Assembly (NCBI GenBank): GCA_016936455.1
Contig: JAFGXV010000027.1
Location: 1 to 49,938 of the forward strand
Length of the DNA stretch: 49,938 bases
From: Desulfuromonadaceae bacterium
GTDB lineage: Bacteria > Desulfobacterota > Desulfuromonadia > Desulfuromonadales > Desulfuromonadaceae
Reading direction: 5' to 3'
Notes under the pieces: generated by a model
Databases searched by the model: none
The model's input: only the letters and a program-made list of their open reading frames with translations
What the model was told of the DNA's origin: nothing
In this document: positions 24,439 to 33,411 of the stretch, piece after piece
Layout of the letters: each line of letters starts with the position of its first letter
How positions within the stretch are numbered: the first letter of the stretch is position 1
Made by a program: the position numbers and the translations under genes

Positions 24439-26040
24439 TCAATGATGAGCATGCTCATCGCCATGGTGCGGCGCAACCTCAGCCGGAGCGGCATGTGCAG
24501 ATGAACATGCAGGGACGACGCTCTCAACCACCACAGGAGATTTACCAGTCACCTGATAAACGAAATGGTCAACCGAGGGTGCCATCTTCTCCAGAAAGGT
24601 ATTGGGATAAACACCGATCCAGAACACAAAGACCATGAGCGGCAGAATGACACACAGCTCACGAATGGAAAGATCTTTAAGCACCTGATTTTTCGGATTG
24701 TCGAGTTTTCCGAACATGACGCGCTGGAACATCCACAGCATGTACACAGCGGCCAGAATAACGCCGGAGGTTGCGACTGCGGCAAACCAGCGCAATTCAC
24801 TTTCAAATGCACCCATCAGGATCAGAAACTCGCCGACAAATCCGTTCGTCGCCGGAAGACCGATGGAGGACAGGGTCACGATCATGAAAATAGTGGCAAA
24901 AATCGGCATCTGCTTGGACAGTCCACCAAACTCGCTGATCATGCGAGTATGCCGACGCTCGTAGATAAAACCGACGATAAGGAACAGCGCGCCGGTCGAA
25001 ATCCCGTGATTGATCATCTGCAGGATGGCACCGCTGACGCCAATATTATTCAATGCAAACAGACCGAGCATGACAAAACCAAGGTGCGAAACCGACGAGT
25101 AGGCAACCAGCTTCTTGACATCCTTCTGCATCATGGCGACCAACGCACCGTAAATGATCCCGATGACGCTCAGTGACGCCAGCCAGGGCATGAAATGGTG
25201 CAGCGCTTCCGGGAACAGCGGCATGGCAAAGCGGACATAACCGTAGGTACCCATCTTCAGCATGACAGCAGCCAGGATAACGGAACCAGCCGTCGGTGCC
25301 TCGGTGTGCGCATCCGGCAACCAGGTATGAACCGGAAACATGGGGACCTTGATGGCAAAGCTGAATGCGAACGCCAGGAACATCCACTTCTGCAGCTCGG
25401 GGTTCAGACTGAGATTGTAGAAATCTGCAATGCTGAAACCATTCATGGCCACGCCACTGCCAACAGCGTAGTAATAGAGGTAGATGATCGCCACCAGCAT
25501 CAGCAGCGAACCCACTGCGGTATAGATAAAAAACTTGACCGCAGCATAAATCCGGTTCGCACCACCCCAGATCCCGATCATGAAATACATCGGAATCAGC
25601 ATCAGTTCCCAGAAGATGTAGAACAGAAACAGGTCCAGGGAGATGAAGGCGCCGAGCATGGCCGTTTCAAGCAACAACATCATGGCCATGTAACCCTTGA
25701 CATTTTTGGTCACCGCCTGCCAGGTCGACAAAACTGAAATCGGCATGATGAAGGTCGTGAGCATGACCAGCCACAGGCTGATCCCATCGATCCCCACGTT
25801 ATAGTTCATCTGGAAGTAGTCACCAACACTGATCCACTTGGCGAATTCGGTATACTGCATTTCCGCCGAAGTCTTGAATACGGGATCCATGGCCAGAGGG
25901 AGACTGACAACAAAGGTAATCAGCGTAACAACCAGCGTGACGGACCGTAGCAGTCCTCCGTTGCCCTTGGGCAACACCAGGACAACCAGTGCCCCCAGCA
26001 GCGGGATAAATGTCATCAGGCTGAGAAGATGTTCAGACAT
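24439..26040 (-). CDS. nuoM: Complex I subunit M
   Basis: Antiporter-like subunit, 533 residues, about 14 spans. The conserved Glu is in FYIFWELMLIPMYFMIGIWGG and the Lys in FAIKVPMFPVHTWLPDAHTEAP; KKLVAYSSVSHLGFVMLG also matches. The last 22 residues form an unusual hydrophilic tail rich in His (APHHGDEHAHH) that could bind metal or simply be a linker. AAGGAG lies before the ATG at 26040; an upstream in-frame extension is not supported. Confidence 0.95.
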   Translation of the reverse strand: MSEHLLSLMTFIPLLGALVVLVLPKGNGGLLRSVTLVVTLITFVVSLPLAMDPVFKTSAEMQYTEFAKWISVGDYFQMNYNVGIDGISLWLVMLTTFIMPISVLSTWQAVTKNVKGYMAMMLLLETAMLGAFISLDLFLFYIFWELMLIPMYFMIGIWGGANRIYAAVKFFIYTAVGSLLMLVAIIYLYYYAVGSGVAMNGFSIADFYNLSLNPELQKWMFLAFAFSFAIKVPMFPVHTWLPDAHTEAPTAGSVILAAVMLKMGTYGYVRFAMPLFPEALHHFMPWLASLSVIGIIYGALVAMMQKDVKKLVAYSSVSHLGFVMLGLFALNNIGVSGAILQMINHGISTGALFLIVGFIYERRHTRMISEFGGLSKQMPIFATIFMIVTLSSIGLPATNGFVGEFLILMGAFESELRWFAAVATSGVILAAVYMLWMFQRVMFGKLDNPKNQVLKDLSIRELCVILPLMVFVFWIGVYPNTFLEKMAPSVDHFVYQVTGKSPVVVESVVPACSSAHAAPAEVAPHHGDEHAHH

Positions 26041-26083
26041 TAGAAGTTGCTCCTTGTATATGAGATCCGAGTCACAGCCGTCA

Positions 26084-28063
26084 TTATTGGTAAATACACA
26101 GGGCAATGATGGCGACAACACCCAGCACCATGCTCATGGCATAGCTGTGGGTATAGCCTGTCTGCAGATAACGCAGAGCCGCGCCGAGCGCTCTTACCAG
26201 TTTTGCAACACCATTGACCATCCCGTCAACGATGCGGACATCAAAAATCTGCCACAACTGGGTGCCAAGATTCTTGGTCGGATTGACGACCAGTGCATCA
26301 TACAGTTCATCCACATACCATTTATTAAAGATGGCACGATGAAGTCCCTTGAACGAGCCAACCAGGCGGCCAGGCAATGCAGGATTCTTACAGTACATCA
26401 CCCATGCCAAGCCAATACCGAATATCGCGATACCGACTGAAATCGCCATAAAGCTGAATTCTGTCGATGCAGCGCCATGGGCATGAATGTGGTGCAGGTG
26501 CTGTGTATGCTCAAATACCGGCGACAAGTAATGCTCAATGTAGTTCGGGATATGTCCCAGATTGGCGCCCAACACATGAGGAATACCAAGAAGGCCCCCA
26601 AAAGCCGCCAGCGTCGCCAGAATCATCAGCGGCAAGGTTATGACAAAAGGTGATTCGGGGATATGATCCTTAGCACGCGCATCGGTTTTCTGCTCGCCAA
26701 AGAAGGTCATGAACACCAGGCGGAACATGTAGAAGGCGGTCAGAGCGGCAGCGAGTGCGCCGGCCAGCCACAATCCCCAGTGCCCTCGCGTTGAGGCAAA
26801 GGCCCACCACAGGATCTCGTCCTTGGAGAAGAAGCCCGAGAAGAACGGAATACCGGCAATCGCCAGAGTCGAAACCAAGAAGGTAATGAACGTGATCGGC
26901 ATCTTCTTGCGCAGACCACCCATGTTGCGCATATCCTGTGGATCATCATGTAGATGCGCATGATGATAAGCATGGTGAAGACCATGAATAACAGAACCGG
27001 AACCAAGGAACAGACAGGCCTTGAAGAAGGCATGCGTCAGCAGATGGAAAATACCGGCGGTAAAGGCGCCAACACCCATCGCCAGGAACATATAACCCAA
27101 CTGGGAAACTGTCGAGTAAGCCAGCACACGTTTAATATCGTTTTGGGCCAAACCGATGGTTGCGGCGAAAAGGGCCGTAGCACCACCGACAATAGCAATC
27201 ACCATCATGGTATCCGGCGCCATGGCGAACAGACCGTTCATGCGGCCGATCATGTAAACACCGGCGGTAACCATGGTGGCAGCATGGATCAGAGCGGAAA
27301 CCGGAGTTGGACCCTCCATCGCATCGGGCAACCAAGTATAGAGCGGAATCTGAGCAGACTTACCGGTGGCGCCGAGGAAAAAGCACAGGGTCACAATCGT
27401 CACAATCAGTCCGCCGTTTTCCAGCAGATGAACATTGGCAGAAATTTCGGTAAATCGAATCGTCCAGACACCCTTCTGGCCCAGAGACCAGAACAGGGTG
27501 AACAGACCCAGCAAGAAACCAAAGTCGCCGACGCGGTTGACAACAAAAGCCTTCTTACCAGCGTCACTGGCGCTCTTCTTCTCATAGTAGTATCCGATGA
27601 GGAGATAGGAACAGAGGCCGACACCTTCCCAGCCGACAAACAGCACCAGGGCATTGTTGCCCAGTACCAGCATCAGCATGGCGAAGGAGAACAGGTTCAT
27701 GTAGGAGAAGAAACGGGGATAACCATCCTCTCCATGCATGTAGCCGATGGAATAAAGCGTAATCAGCGTTGCCAGTCCGCTGACATTCATCATCATCAGG
27801 CCCGACAACGGATCGAGCAGAAAACCCCAGTCCACGTTCAGCGGACCGACGTTCATCCAACTGGCCACAATGACTTCATGCACCTTAACGTCGTCACCCA
27901 GCAACTGCAGGAAGTACTTGCAGGAGACCACAAACGAGGCAAAGATAGCCAGCGTAGCAATACCGCCGACGATCTTCTCATTTTTGATTTTTCTGCCCAG
28001 CAGCCCGTTGATCAGGAATCCCACAAAAGGAAACAACGGGATGAGCCATAATTTGTCGTACAT
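26084..28063 (-). CDS. nuoL: Complex I subunit L
   Basis: Largest antiporter-like subunit, 659 residues, with the antiporter core and the long C-terminal lateral helix that runs along the membrane arm. Visible: VGWEGVGLCSYLLIGYYY (conserved Glu), GATGKSAQIPLYTWLPDAMEGPTPVSALIHAATMVTAG (Lys and the NuoL motif, positions about 225-262), and KRVLAYSTVSQLGYMFLA. Two His-rich loops (HHAYHHAHLHDD near 360, HTQHLHHIHAHG near 515) face outside the core. GAGGAG precedes the ATG. Confidence 0.95.
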   Translation of the reverse strand: MYDKLWLIPLFPFVGFLINGLLGRKIKNEKIVGGIATLAIFASFVVSCKYFLQLLGDDVKVHEVIVASWMNVGPLNVDWGFLLDPLSGLMMMNVSGLATLITLYSIGYMHGEDGYPRFFSYMNLFSFAMLMLVLGNNALVLFVGWEGVGLCSYLLIGYYYEKKSASDAGKKAFVVNRVGDFGFLLGLFTLFWSLGQKGVWTIRFTEISANVHLLENGGLIVTIVTLCFFLGATGKSAQIPLYTWLPDAMEGPTPVSALIHAATMVTAGVYMIGRMNGLFAMAPDTMMVIAIVGGATALFAATIGLAQNDIKRVLAYSTVSQLGYMFLAMGVGAFTAGIFHLLTHAFFKACLFLGSGSVIHGLHHAYHHAHLHDDPQDMRNMGGLRKKMPITFITFLVSTLAIAGIPFFSGFFSKDEILWWAFASTRGHWGLWLAGALAAALTAFYMFRLVFMTFFGEQKTDARAKDHIPESPFVITLPLMILATLAAFGGLLGIPHVLGANLGHIPNYIEHYLSPVFEHTQHLHHIHAHGAASTEFSFMAISVGIAIFGIGLAWVMYCKNPALPGRLVGSFKGLHRAIFNKWYVDELYDALVVNPTKNLGTQLWQIFDVRIVDGMVNGVAKLVRALGAALRYLQTGYTHSYAMSMVLGVVAIIALCIYQ

Positions 28064-28109
28064 CTATTTCTCCTCTAGGCGGACTGAATCGTGGATAGCC
28101 TTGAAGACG

Positions 28110-28412
28110 CTACCATTTCAACAGATTGAATTCCTCAACGTCGATGGACTCTCGGTTGCGATAGAAGGCTATCATCAATGCCAGGCCCACCGCAGCTTCC
28201 GCCGCAGCGACCGTCATGATGAAAAAGACGAAAACCTGTCCATCCATGTTGCCGAGATGGCTGGAGAGTGCGATGAATGTCAGATTCACAGCATTGAGCA
28301 TCAGCTCGACGCACATGAAAATAACAATGGCATTCCTGCGGGTCAGTACGCCAATGGTTCCCAGAGAGAACAGGATGGCACTTAACACCATGTAATGATA
28401 AACGGTAATCAT
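28110..28412 (-). CDS. nuoK: Complex I subunit K
   Basis: Small three-span subunit of the membrane arm, 100 residues, the standard length. [23 protein letters not shown] carries the conserved membrane Glu of the proton path (in [10 protein letters not shown], near residue 36), and a second conserved acidic residue lies in [18 protein letters not shown] precedes the ATG; 11 nt separate it from nuoJ. Confidence 0.95.
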   Translation of the reverse strand: MITVYHYMVLSAILFSLGTIGVLTRRNAIVIFMCVELMLNAVNLTFIALSSHLGNMDGQVFVFFIMTVAAAEAAVGLALMIAFYRNRESIDVEEFNLLKW

Positions 28413-28423
28413 GAGTTCTTCTC

Positions 28424-28936
28424 CTATACGTCCCGCTTGGCGAGAACCACCGCACCGACAATCGCCACCAGCAGCAGAATCGAAGCAATCTCAAAGGGCA
28501 GCAGAAAATCGGTAAACAGGGCCTTGCCGATCAGTTCGGTGTGACCGACCGTCTCGACCACCTCAGCATTGATGGCTCCGGGAACCGTGCTGACATCTCC
28601 CTTTTTGATCAGGATCAGGATCTGGAAAAACATCAGACCGCTGGCGATAAAAGCTCCCGTCACGGCATGGCGATAGCGCCCAACCACTTCAGATCCGAGG
28701 TTCAGAAGCATGATGACGAAGATGATCAGAACCATGATGGCGCCGGCATAGACCATCAGCTGAATCGCAGCCATGAACGGTGCATGAAGCATGACGTAAA
28801 ACATGGCCAGACAGAAGAAGGTCATCACCAGAGAAATCGCGCTGTTGATCGGGTTTTTACACCGGATCACCAGAAAACCGGAGATCACCGAGACCAGCGC
28901 TACAAGATAAAAGAACAACTGCTGCAGTATTTCCAT
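28424..28936 (-). CDS. nuoJ: Complex I subunit J
   Basis: Membrane-arm subunit of five spans, 170 residues. [23 protein letters not shown] and [25 protein letters not shown] are near-invariant NuoJ segments; the YAGAIMVL stretch holds the pi-bulge helix involved in coupling. GAGGAG precedes the ATG. Confidence 0.95.
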   Translation of the reverse strand: MEILQQLFFYLVALVSVISGFLVIRCKNPINSAISLVMTFFCLAMFYVMLHAPFMAAIQLMVYAGAIMVLIIFVIMLLNLGSEVVGRYRHAVTGAFIASGLMFFQILILIKKGDVSTVPGAINAEVVETVGHTELIGKALFTDFLLPFEIASILLLVAIVGAVVLAKRDV

Positions 28937-28957
28937 GAGTGTGGCTCCTCTACCGAT

Positions 28958-29353
28958 TTATTTGAGCAAACGCTCCTTGGTGAAGCAGAAGTCTTCACGC
29001 TTGTAATTCGCCAGTTCGTACTCACCCGTCATCTCGATGGCTTCCACCGGACAGGCTTCGACACAATAACCGCAGAAAATGCAGCGCAGCATGTCGATCT
29101 GGTACACCGTCGGATACTTGACACCATTCTCGTCTTCACCGGCCTCGACCGTGATGCACTTGGCCGGACAGACCGTGGGGCAGAGATAGCAGGCAACACA
29201 CTTCTCCCGGTTATGCGCGGGGACAAGGCGATGCAGACCACGGAACCGCTCTGAAGCTTCCAGTTTGACTTTTGGATACTCCACAGTCGTGGAATTGCCC
29301 GGCAGCAGATGCTTTGCCGTGATGCTCAAGCCCTGAATAAACTCTTTAATCAT
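28958..29353 (-). CDS. nuoI: Complex I subunit I (two [4Fe-4S] clusters)
   Basis: Peripheral-arm iron-sulfur protein of 131 residues with two ferredoxin motifs: C52, C55, C58, C62 (CVACYLCPTVC) and C91, C94, C97, C101 (CIFCGYCVEAC). These bind clusters N6a and N6b, which pass electrons to N2 in NuoB. AAAGGAA lies before the ATG. Because nuoEFG are missing from the operon, this protein may be close to the electron entry point. Confidence 0.95.
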   Translation of the reverse strand: MIKEFIQGLSITAKHLLPGNSTTVEYPKVKLEASERFRGLHRLVPAHNREKCVACYLCPTVCPAKCITVEAGEDENGVKYPTVYQIDMLRCIFCGYCVEACPVEAIEMTGEYELANYKREDFCFTKERLLK

Positions 29354-29383
29354 GGGTTGTTCCTTTAAACTGTGAGGATGAGG

Positions 29384-30397
29384 CTAAAAAACGACAACAG
29401 CGCCGGTAATGACAATATTGAGCAGCGCCAGCGGCAGGAAAATCTTCCAGCCCATGTACATCAACTGGTTGTACTTGACACGCGGGAACGTGGCACGAAT
29501 CCAGATAAAGACGAACATGAAGAAGAAAATCTTCAGCAACAGATTGATCGCGCCCGGAAAGGGTCCAGCCGGACCGCCCAGGAACAGCGTTGCCGTTACA
29601 GCGGAAATCACCACCATGTTGGCGTACTCCGCCATGAAAAACAGGGCGTATTTCATGGACGAGTACTCGGTACAGAACCCGGAAACCAGTTCTGTTTCCG
29701 CTTCAGGCAGGTCAAACGGGGTCCGGTTGACTTCAGCCAGTGAAGTAATGACAAACAGACAGAAGGCCAGAGGCTGAGAAAAAATGTACCAGTCGGTGAT
29801 CCCGCCAGCCTGAGCTTCGACGATACCCCGCAGGCTCAACGTCTCCGACAGCATGAACACGGAGATGATCGACAGACCCGCTGCCAGTTCATAGGAAATC
29901 ATCTGCGCTGCCGAGCGGACACCACCGAGCAGCGAGTACTTATTATTGGAAGCCCATCCAGCGAGCACAATGCCGTAAACACCCAGACCCGCCATGGCCA
30001 GAATGTACAAAATGCCCACATTCAGGTCGGCGATCTGCAGCGGAACCGTATAGCCCCCCACAACCACGTTGCCACCGAACGGGACAACCGCGATCGTAAT
30101 GAAAGCCGGCACCAGAATCATCATCGGCGCCAGCACAAAGGCAAACTTGCTGGCCTGGGCCGGAATGATGTCTTCCTTGAAAAACAGCTTCAGACCGTCA
30201 GCAATCGGTTGCAACAGCCCCAGCGGACCGGTCATGGTCGGACCAAGACGTGTCTGCATCCGACCGATAATCTTGCGCTCGGCATAGGTCGCATAGGCGA
30301 CAATCAGTATGACCACGATAAAAACGGCCAGAATCTTGGCCAGCATCACTGTGACAAACAGGATGGGGTCATTTGAGAGGCTAAGCATTTCAGGCAT
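29384..30397 (-). CDS. nuoH: Complex I subunit H
   Basis: Heel subunit of the membrane arm, 337 residues and eight or nine spans, forming part of the quinone-binding chamber. AYATYAERKIIGRMQTRLGP (residues 34-53), the GPLGLLQPIADGLKLFFKED block, and EVNRTPFDLPEAETELVSGF (acidic loop near the quinone tunnel) are all present. AGGAAAGAGGAAA is upstream. Directly follows nuoD, where nuoE, nuoF and nuoG usually lie. Confidence 0.95.
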   Translation of the reverse strand: MPEMLSLSNDPILFVTVMLAKILAVFIVVILIVAYATYAERKIIGRMQTRLGPTMTGPLGLLQPIADGLKLFFKEDIIPAQASKFAFVLAPMMILVPAFITIAVVPFGGNVVVGGYTVPLQIADLNVGILYILAMAGLGVYGIVLAGWASNNKYSLLGGVRSAAQMISYELAAGLSIISVFMLSETLSLRGIVEAQAGGITDWYIFSQPLAFCLFVITSLAEVNRTPFDLPEAETELVSGFCTEYSSMKYALFFMAEYANMVVISAVTATLFLGGPAGPFPGAINLLLKIFFFMFVFIWIRATFPRVKYNQLMYMGWKIFLPLALLNIVITGAVVVF

Positions 30398-30453
30398 GAT
30401 TTTCCTCTTTCCTTGTTCTGTTTATCTGCCCCGCGTGCAGGCAGTCATCCACT

Positions 30454-31632
30454 CTAGCGGTCAATTTCACCCAATACGATATCCAATGTACCGATCGCCG
30501 CAATCACGTCCGCCAGCAACGCGCCTTCGACCATCTGGGGCAGGGCCTGCAGATTAACAAATGACGGGGGACGGATTTTCATACGATAGGGGTTGGCACT
30601 GCCGTCAGAAACCAGATAGTAGCCCAGCTCACCTTTCGGCGCCTCGACACCCTGATAGATTTCACCGGGCTCCGGCTTGAAGCCTTCAGTAATAATCTTG
30701 AACTGGTGGATCAGGCCTTCAATGCTGTTGACCACTTTTTCTTTCGGTGGCAGACAGACAGCTGGCGCATCGGCCAAAATCGGTCCCGGCTGAAGCTTGT
30801 CCAGGGCTTGGCGGATAATCTTGCAGGATTCACGCATCTCATCCAGACGCGCCTTGTAGCGATCAAAAGTGTCGCCATTCTGACGCGTCACAACCTGGAA
30901 TTCATACTCTTCGTAGCCACTATAGGGATTGTCGCGGCGCAGGTCCCAATCGACACCACTGGCGCGCAAGGCCGGGCCGGTCAAACCGATATCGATTGCC
31001 GCGTCGGCATCGATTTTGGCCACGCCGATGGTCCGCTTCTGCCAGATTTTATTGCCGGTCAACAGACCTTCATAGGTCTCAATGTGTCCGGGCATAGCAT
31101 CGATAAAGCTGCGAACATCCTTTTCAAAACCCTCAGGCAGATCCAGCGACAGGCCGCCAACGCGAAAATAGTTGGAAGTCATGCGCGCACCGGACAGCTT
31201 TTCATACATATCCATGATCGCCTCGCGCTCACGGAAGCAGTAGAGGAACACCGTCATGGCACCGATATCCAGCGCGTGAGTCGCCAACCAGACCAGATGA
31301 CTCTTGATACGGGTCAGCTCGGCCATCATGACGCGCACAACCTTGGCGCGCTCGGGAATCAGATCGGTAATTCCCAGCAGCTTTTCAACCGCCAGCACAT
31401 AGCCAAGATTGTTGCTCATGGGTGCCAGATAGTCGAGACGGTCCGTCAAAGGCAGCGCGCGATGATAGCTGCGATTTTCCGAAAGCTTTTCCACCCCACG
31501 GTGCAAGAAGCCGATATGCGGCGTCGCCTTGACAACCGTTTCGCCGTCGAGTTCCAGAATGAGCTGCAGAACACCGTGCGTTGACGGGTGCTGCGGGCCC
31601 ATATTAATTGTCATGATATCTTTTTTAGCCAT
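30454..31632 (-). CDS. nuoD: Complex I subunit D (49-kDa type)
   Basis: Peripheral-arm subunit descended from the [NiFe]-hydrogenase large subunit, 392 residues; it forms the quinone site with NuoB. MGPQHPSTHGVLQLILELDGE (residues 11-31) is the signature at the quinone site, followed by HIGFLHRGVEKL and YLAPMSNN. C-terminal DPSF-type ending reads VLGEIDR. The ATG has GAGG eight bases upstream. It is separate from nuoC, not fused. Confidence 0.95.
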   Translation of the reverse strand: MAKKDIMTINMGPQHPSTHGVLQLILELDGETVVKATPHIGFLHRGVEKLSENRSYHRALPLTDRLDYLAPMSNNLGYVLAVEKLLGITDLIPERAKVVRVMMAELTRIKSHLVWLATHALDIGAMTVFLYCFREREAIMDMYEKLSGARMTSNYFRVGGLSLDLPEGFEKDVRSFIDAMPGHIETYEGLLTGNKIWQKRTIGVAKIDADAAIDIGLTGPALRASGVDWDLRRDNPYSGYEEYEFQVVTRQNGDTFDRYKARLDEMRESCKIIRQALDKLQPGPILADAPAVCLPPKEKVVNSIEGLIHQFKIITEGFKPEPGEIYQGVEAPKGELGYYLVSDGSANPYRMKIRPPSFVNLQALPQMVEGALLADVIAAIGTLDIVLGEIDR

Positions 31633-31666
31633 TGAGAAGCCTCGTTTTTATCCGTTGTGGCAATGG

Positions 31667-32146
31667 TTAGGAAAGTCGACCCTGATACGGCTCACGTCCG
31701 GGACCCTGCAGAGGATAATCCTTGCGCAGGGGATGGCCCTCCCAGTTTTCCGGCATCAGGATACGGCGCAGATCAGGATGGTTGGCGAAACGAATCCCCA
31801 TCAGATCCCAACACTCGCGCTCGTGCCAATTCGCCGTCGACCAGACACCGGATACCGTTTCCACACAGGCATCCTCTTCCGGCACAGCCACTTTAACGCG
31901 CAAACGCTCTTTTGTCGTAATGTTGTACAGGTTGTATACGACCATAAAGCGTGGCTGCTGACCCAGATAGTCAACGCCACAGAGATCGCAAAGGAAATTG
32001 TAGCCCGCTTCTTTTTTCAAGAAGTCACAGACCTGAACAATATCTTCCCTCTTGACCGTAACGGTCACCTCTCCGCGATGCTCTTTCACCTCCTGCACCG
32101 TGGCAGGAAAAGCACCCTTCAGTTTAGCAACAACAGCTTGGCTCAT
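31667..32146 (-). CDS. nuoC: Complex I subunit C (30-kDa type)
   Basis: Peripheral-arm subunit, 159 residues. Recognisable by FLCDLCGVDYLG, ERLRVKVAVPE, the ANWHERECWDLMGIRFANHPDLRRIL block (the family signature ERE.yDl.Gi.F..Hp.lrRi) and the final HPLRKDYPL. The start at 32146 (MSQAVVAKL) is preferred because AGGGA lies eight bases upstream; the slightly longer frame would begin at TTG. Confidence 0.94.
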   Translation of the reverse strand: MSQAVVAKLKGAFPATVQEVKEHRGEVTVTVKREDIVQVCDFLKKEAGYNFLCDLCGVDYLGQQPRFMVVYNLYNITTKERLRVKVAVPEEDACVETVSGVWSTANWHERECWDLMGIRFANHPDLRRILMPENWEGHPLRKDYPLQGPGREPYQGRLS

Positions 32147-32190
32147 ATTTGTTTTCCCTATCTGCAACCGGCTATCACCGAAAAACGCAA

Positions 32191-32736
32191 CTAGTCGCGA
32201 ATCACCTGACCTGCACCAATGGCAGCGCCAAAGCTATTTTTCTCACGCATGATCTTTTCCTGCAGCTTGATCAGACCATACAGCAGACCTTCAGGACGGG
32301 GAGGACAACCCGGCACATAGACATCGACCGGCAACTCCTGGTCGATCCCCTGCAAAACACTGTAGGTATCGAACACACCGCCCGACGAGGCACAGGCGCC
32401 CATGGCAATCACATATTTCGGCTCTGGCATCTGCTCGTAGACCGTGCGGATAACCGGCATCATCTTATGGGTAACAGTTCCCGCAATAATGATCAGGTCG
32501 GCCTGACGTGGCGAGGCGCGAAACAGAACACCGAGGCGGTCAAGGTCAAAACGGGCCGCACCGGCCGCCATCATCTCGATGGCACAACAGGCCAGACCGA
32601 AGGTCATCGGCCACATAGAACGCGAACGCGACCAGTTGACCAATTTATCCAGCGAGGTCGTCAGGATATTATCACCGAGAACCTTGTAGTATTCCGTGGC
32701 CGGAGCCAGCTCTGCTCCTTGCTGCTTTACTCCCAT
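32191..32736 (-). CDS. nuoB: Complex I subunit B (cluster N2)
   Basis: Peripheral-arm subunit that carries the [4Fe-4S] cluster N2, the last electron carrier before quinone. The 181-residue protein has all four ligands: adjacent C50-C51 (GLACCAIEM), C115 (MGACASSGG) and C144 ([10 protein letters not shown]). The ATG lies inside the end of nuoA (10-nt overlap), so translation is coupled. Confidence 0.95.
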   Translation of the reverse strand: MGVKQQGAELAPATEYYKVLGDNILTTSLDKLVNWSRSRSMWPMTFGLACCAIEMMAAGAARFDLDRLGVLFRASPRQADLIIIAGTVTHKMMPVIRTVYEQMPEPKYVIAMGACASSGGVFDTYSVLQGIDQELPVDVYVPGCPPRPEGLLYGLIKLQEKIMREKNSFGAAIGAGQVIRD

Positions 32737-33083
32737 TCCAGAGCTCCTTTTTTCCAGACATATGCGTAACCAACCAGCAGGATTACGATAAAGACGCCCA
32801 TCTCAATAAAGCCGAACATGCCGAGACGCTTGAAAACAACCGCCCAGGGATACAGAAACACGGCTTCAATATCAAACAGGATGAACAGCATGGCAACGAT
32901 ATAGAACTTGACGGAAAACCGCTCACGCGCCGTTCCAAACAGAGGCATGCCGCACTCATAGGGGGCAAACTTCACCGCACTGTACTTTTTCGGTCCAAAA
33001 ATAAAGGAAAAAGTCACCGACCCCAGCGCGAACAGCAGCGCAATGGCTATGAGGACGAGTATCGGCAGATAACTCTCAAGCAT
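32727..33083 (-). CDS. nuoA: Complex I subunit A
   Basis: Three-span subunit at the junction of the two arms, 118 residues. [18 protein letters not shown] contains the conserved Glu-Cys loop, followed by [29 protein letters not shown], the strongest NuoA signature (residues about 58-86). The start MLESYLPI (33083) has GAGGAG upstream. First gene of the nuo operon. Confidence 0.95.
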   Translation of the reverse strand: MLESYLPILVLIAIALLFALGSVTFSFIFGPKKYSAVKFAPYECGMPLFGTARERFSVKFYIVAMLFILFDIEAVFLYPWAVVFKRLGMFGFIEMGVFIVILLVGYAYVWKKGALEWE

Positions 33084-33155
33084 GAAAACAGCTCCTCTTG
33101 ACAGGGTTAACTCAGCAAAGGCACTACGACACAATTTGCTCTTTTAGCGTCGTGC

Positions 33156-33184
33156 AACTTAGGTCAAATACGCTACTTTGTCAA
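33156..33184 (-). promoter_or_regulatory. Candidate sigma-70 promoter for the nuo operon
   Basis: On the minus strand, TTGACA (33179-33184) is a perfect -35 box, followed by a 17-nt spacer and TAAGTT (33156-33161) as a weak -10. It lies 73 nt upstream of the nuoA start. GTATACTGTA at 33197-33206, just upstream of the -35, recurs ahead of nqrA. Confidence 0.5.
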
Positions 33185-33316
33185 GGGAAAAATAGAGTAT
33201 ACTGTATGCAATCTTTGCAACATTTCTCCCTTAAACTACAGCAACTTATAACAAAAAGCGCCCTCATTTGCACCCCCGGATTACCCCCCGTAAATGGGCT
33301 CAAAAAAGCTGTAAAA

Positions 33317-33345
33317 TTGACAACTTTGAACACCCGTTATACATA
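33317..33345 (+). promoter_or_regulatory. Candidate promoter for the NDUFA9-like gene
   Basis: TTGACA (33317-33322), 17-nt spacer, then TACATA (33340-33345), 67 nt upstream of the ATG at 33412. The -35 is perfect, the -10 partial. The 328-nt gap between nuoA and this gene holds both divergent promoters and no gene. Confidence 0.45.
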
Positions 33346-33411
33346 TACCTCCACGACACTTCACGCAACCGCGCCGCCACTCCTTCACACACAGAAAGGG
33401 AGACCGCATCC

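Noticed and set aside
26954..28051. 365-codon plus-strand frame opposite nuoL
   Set aside because: Antisense shadow of a well-conserved gene; composition is Gln/His-rich and shows no domain.
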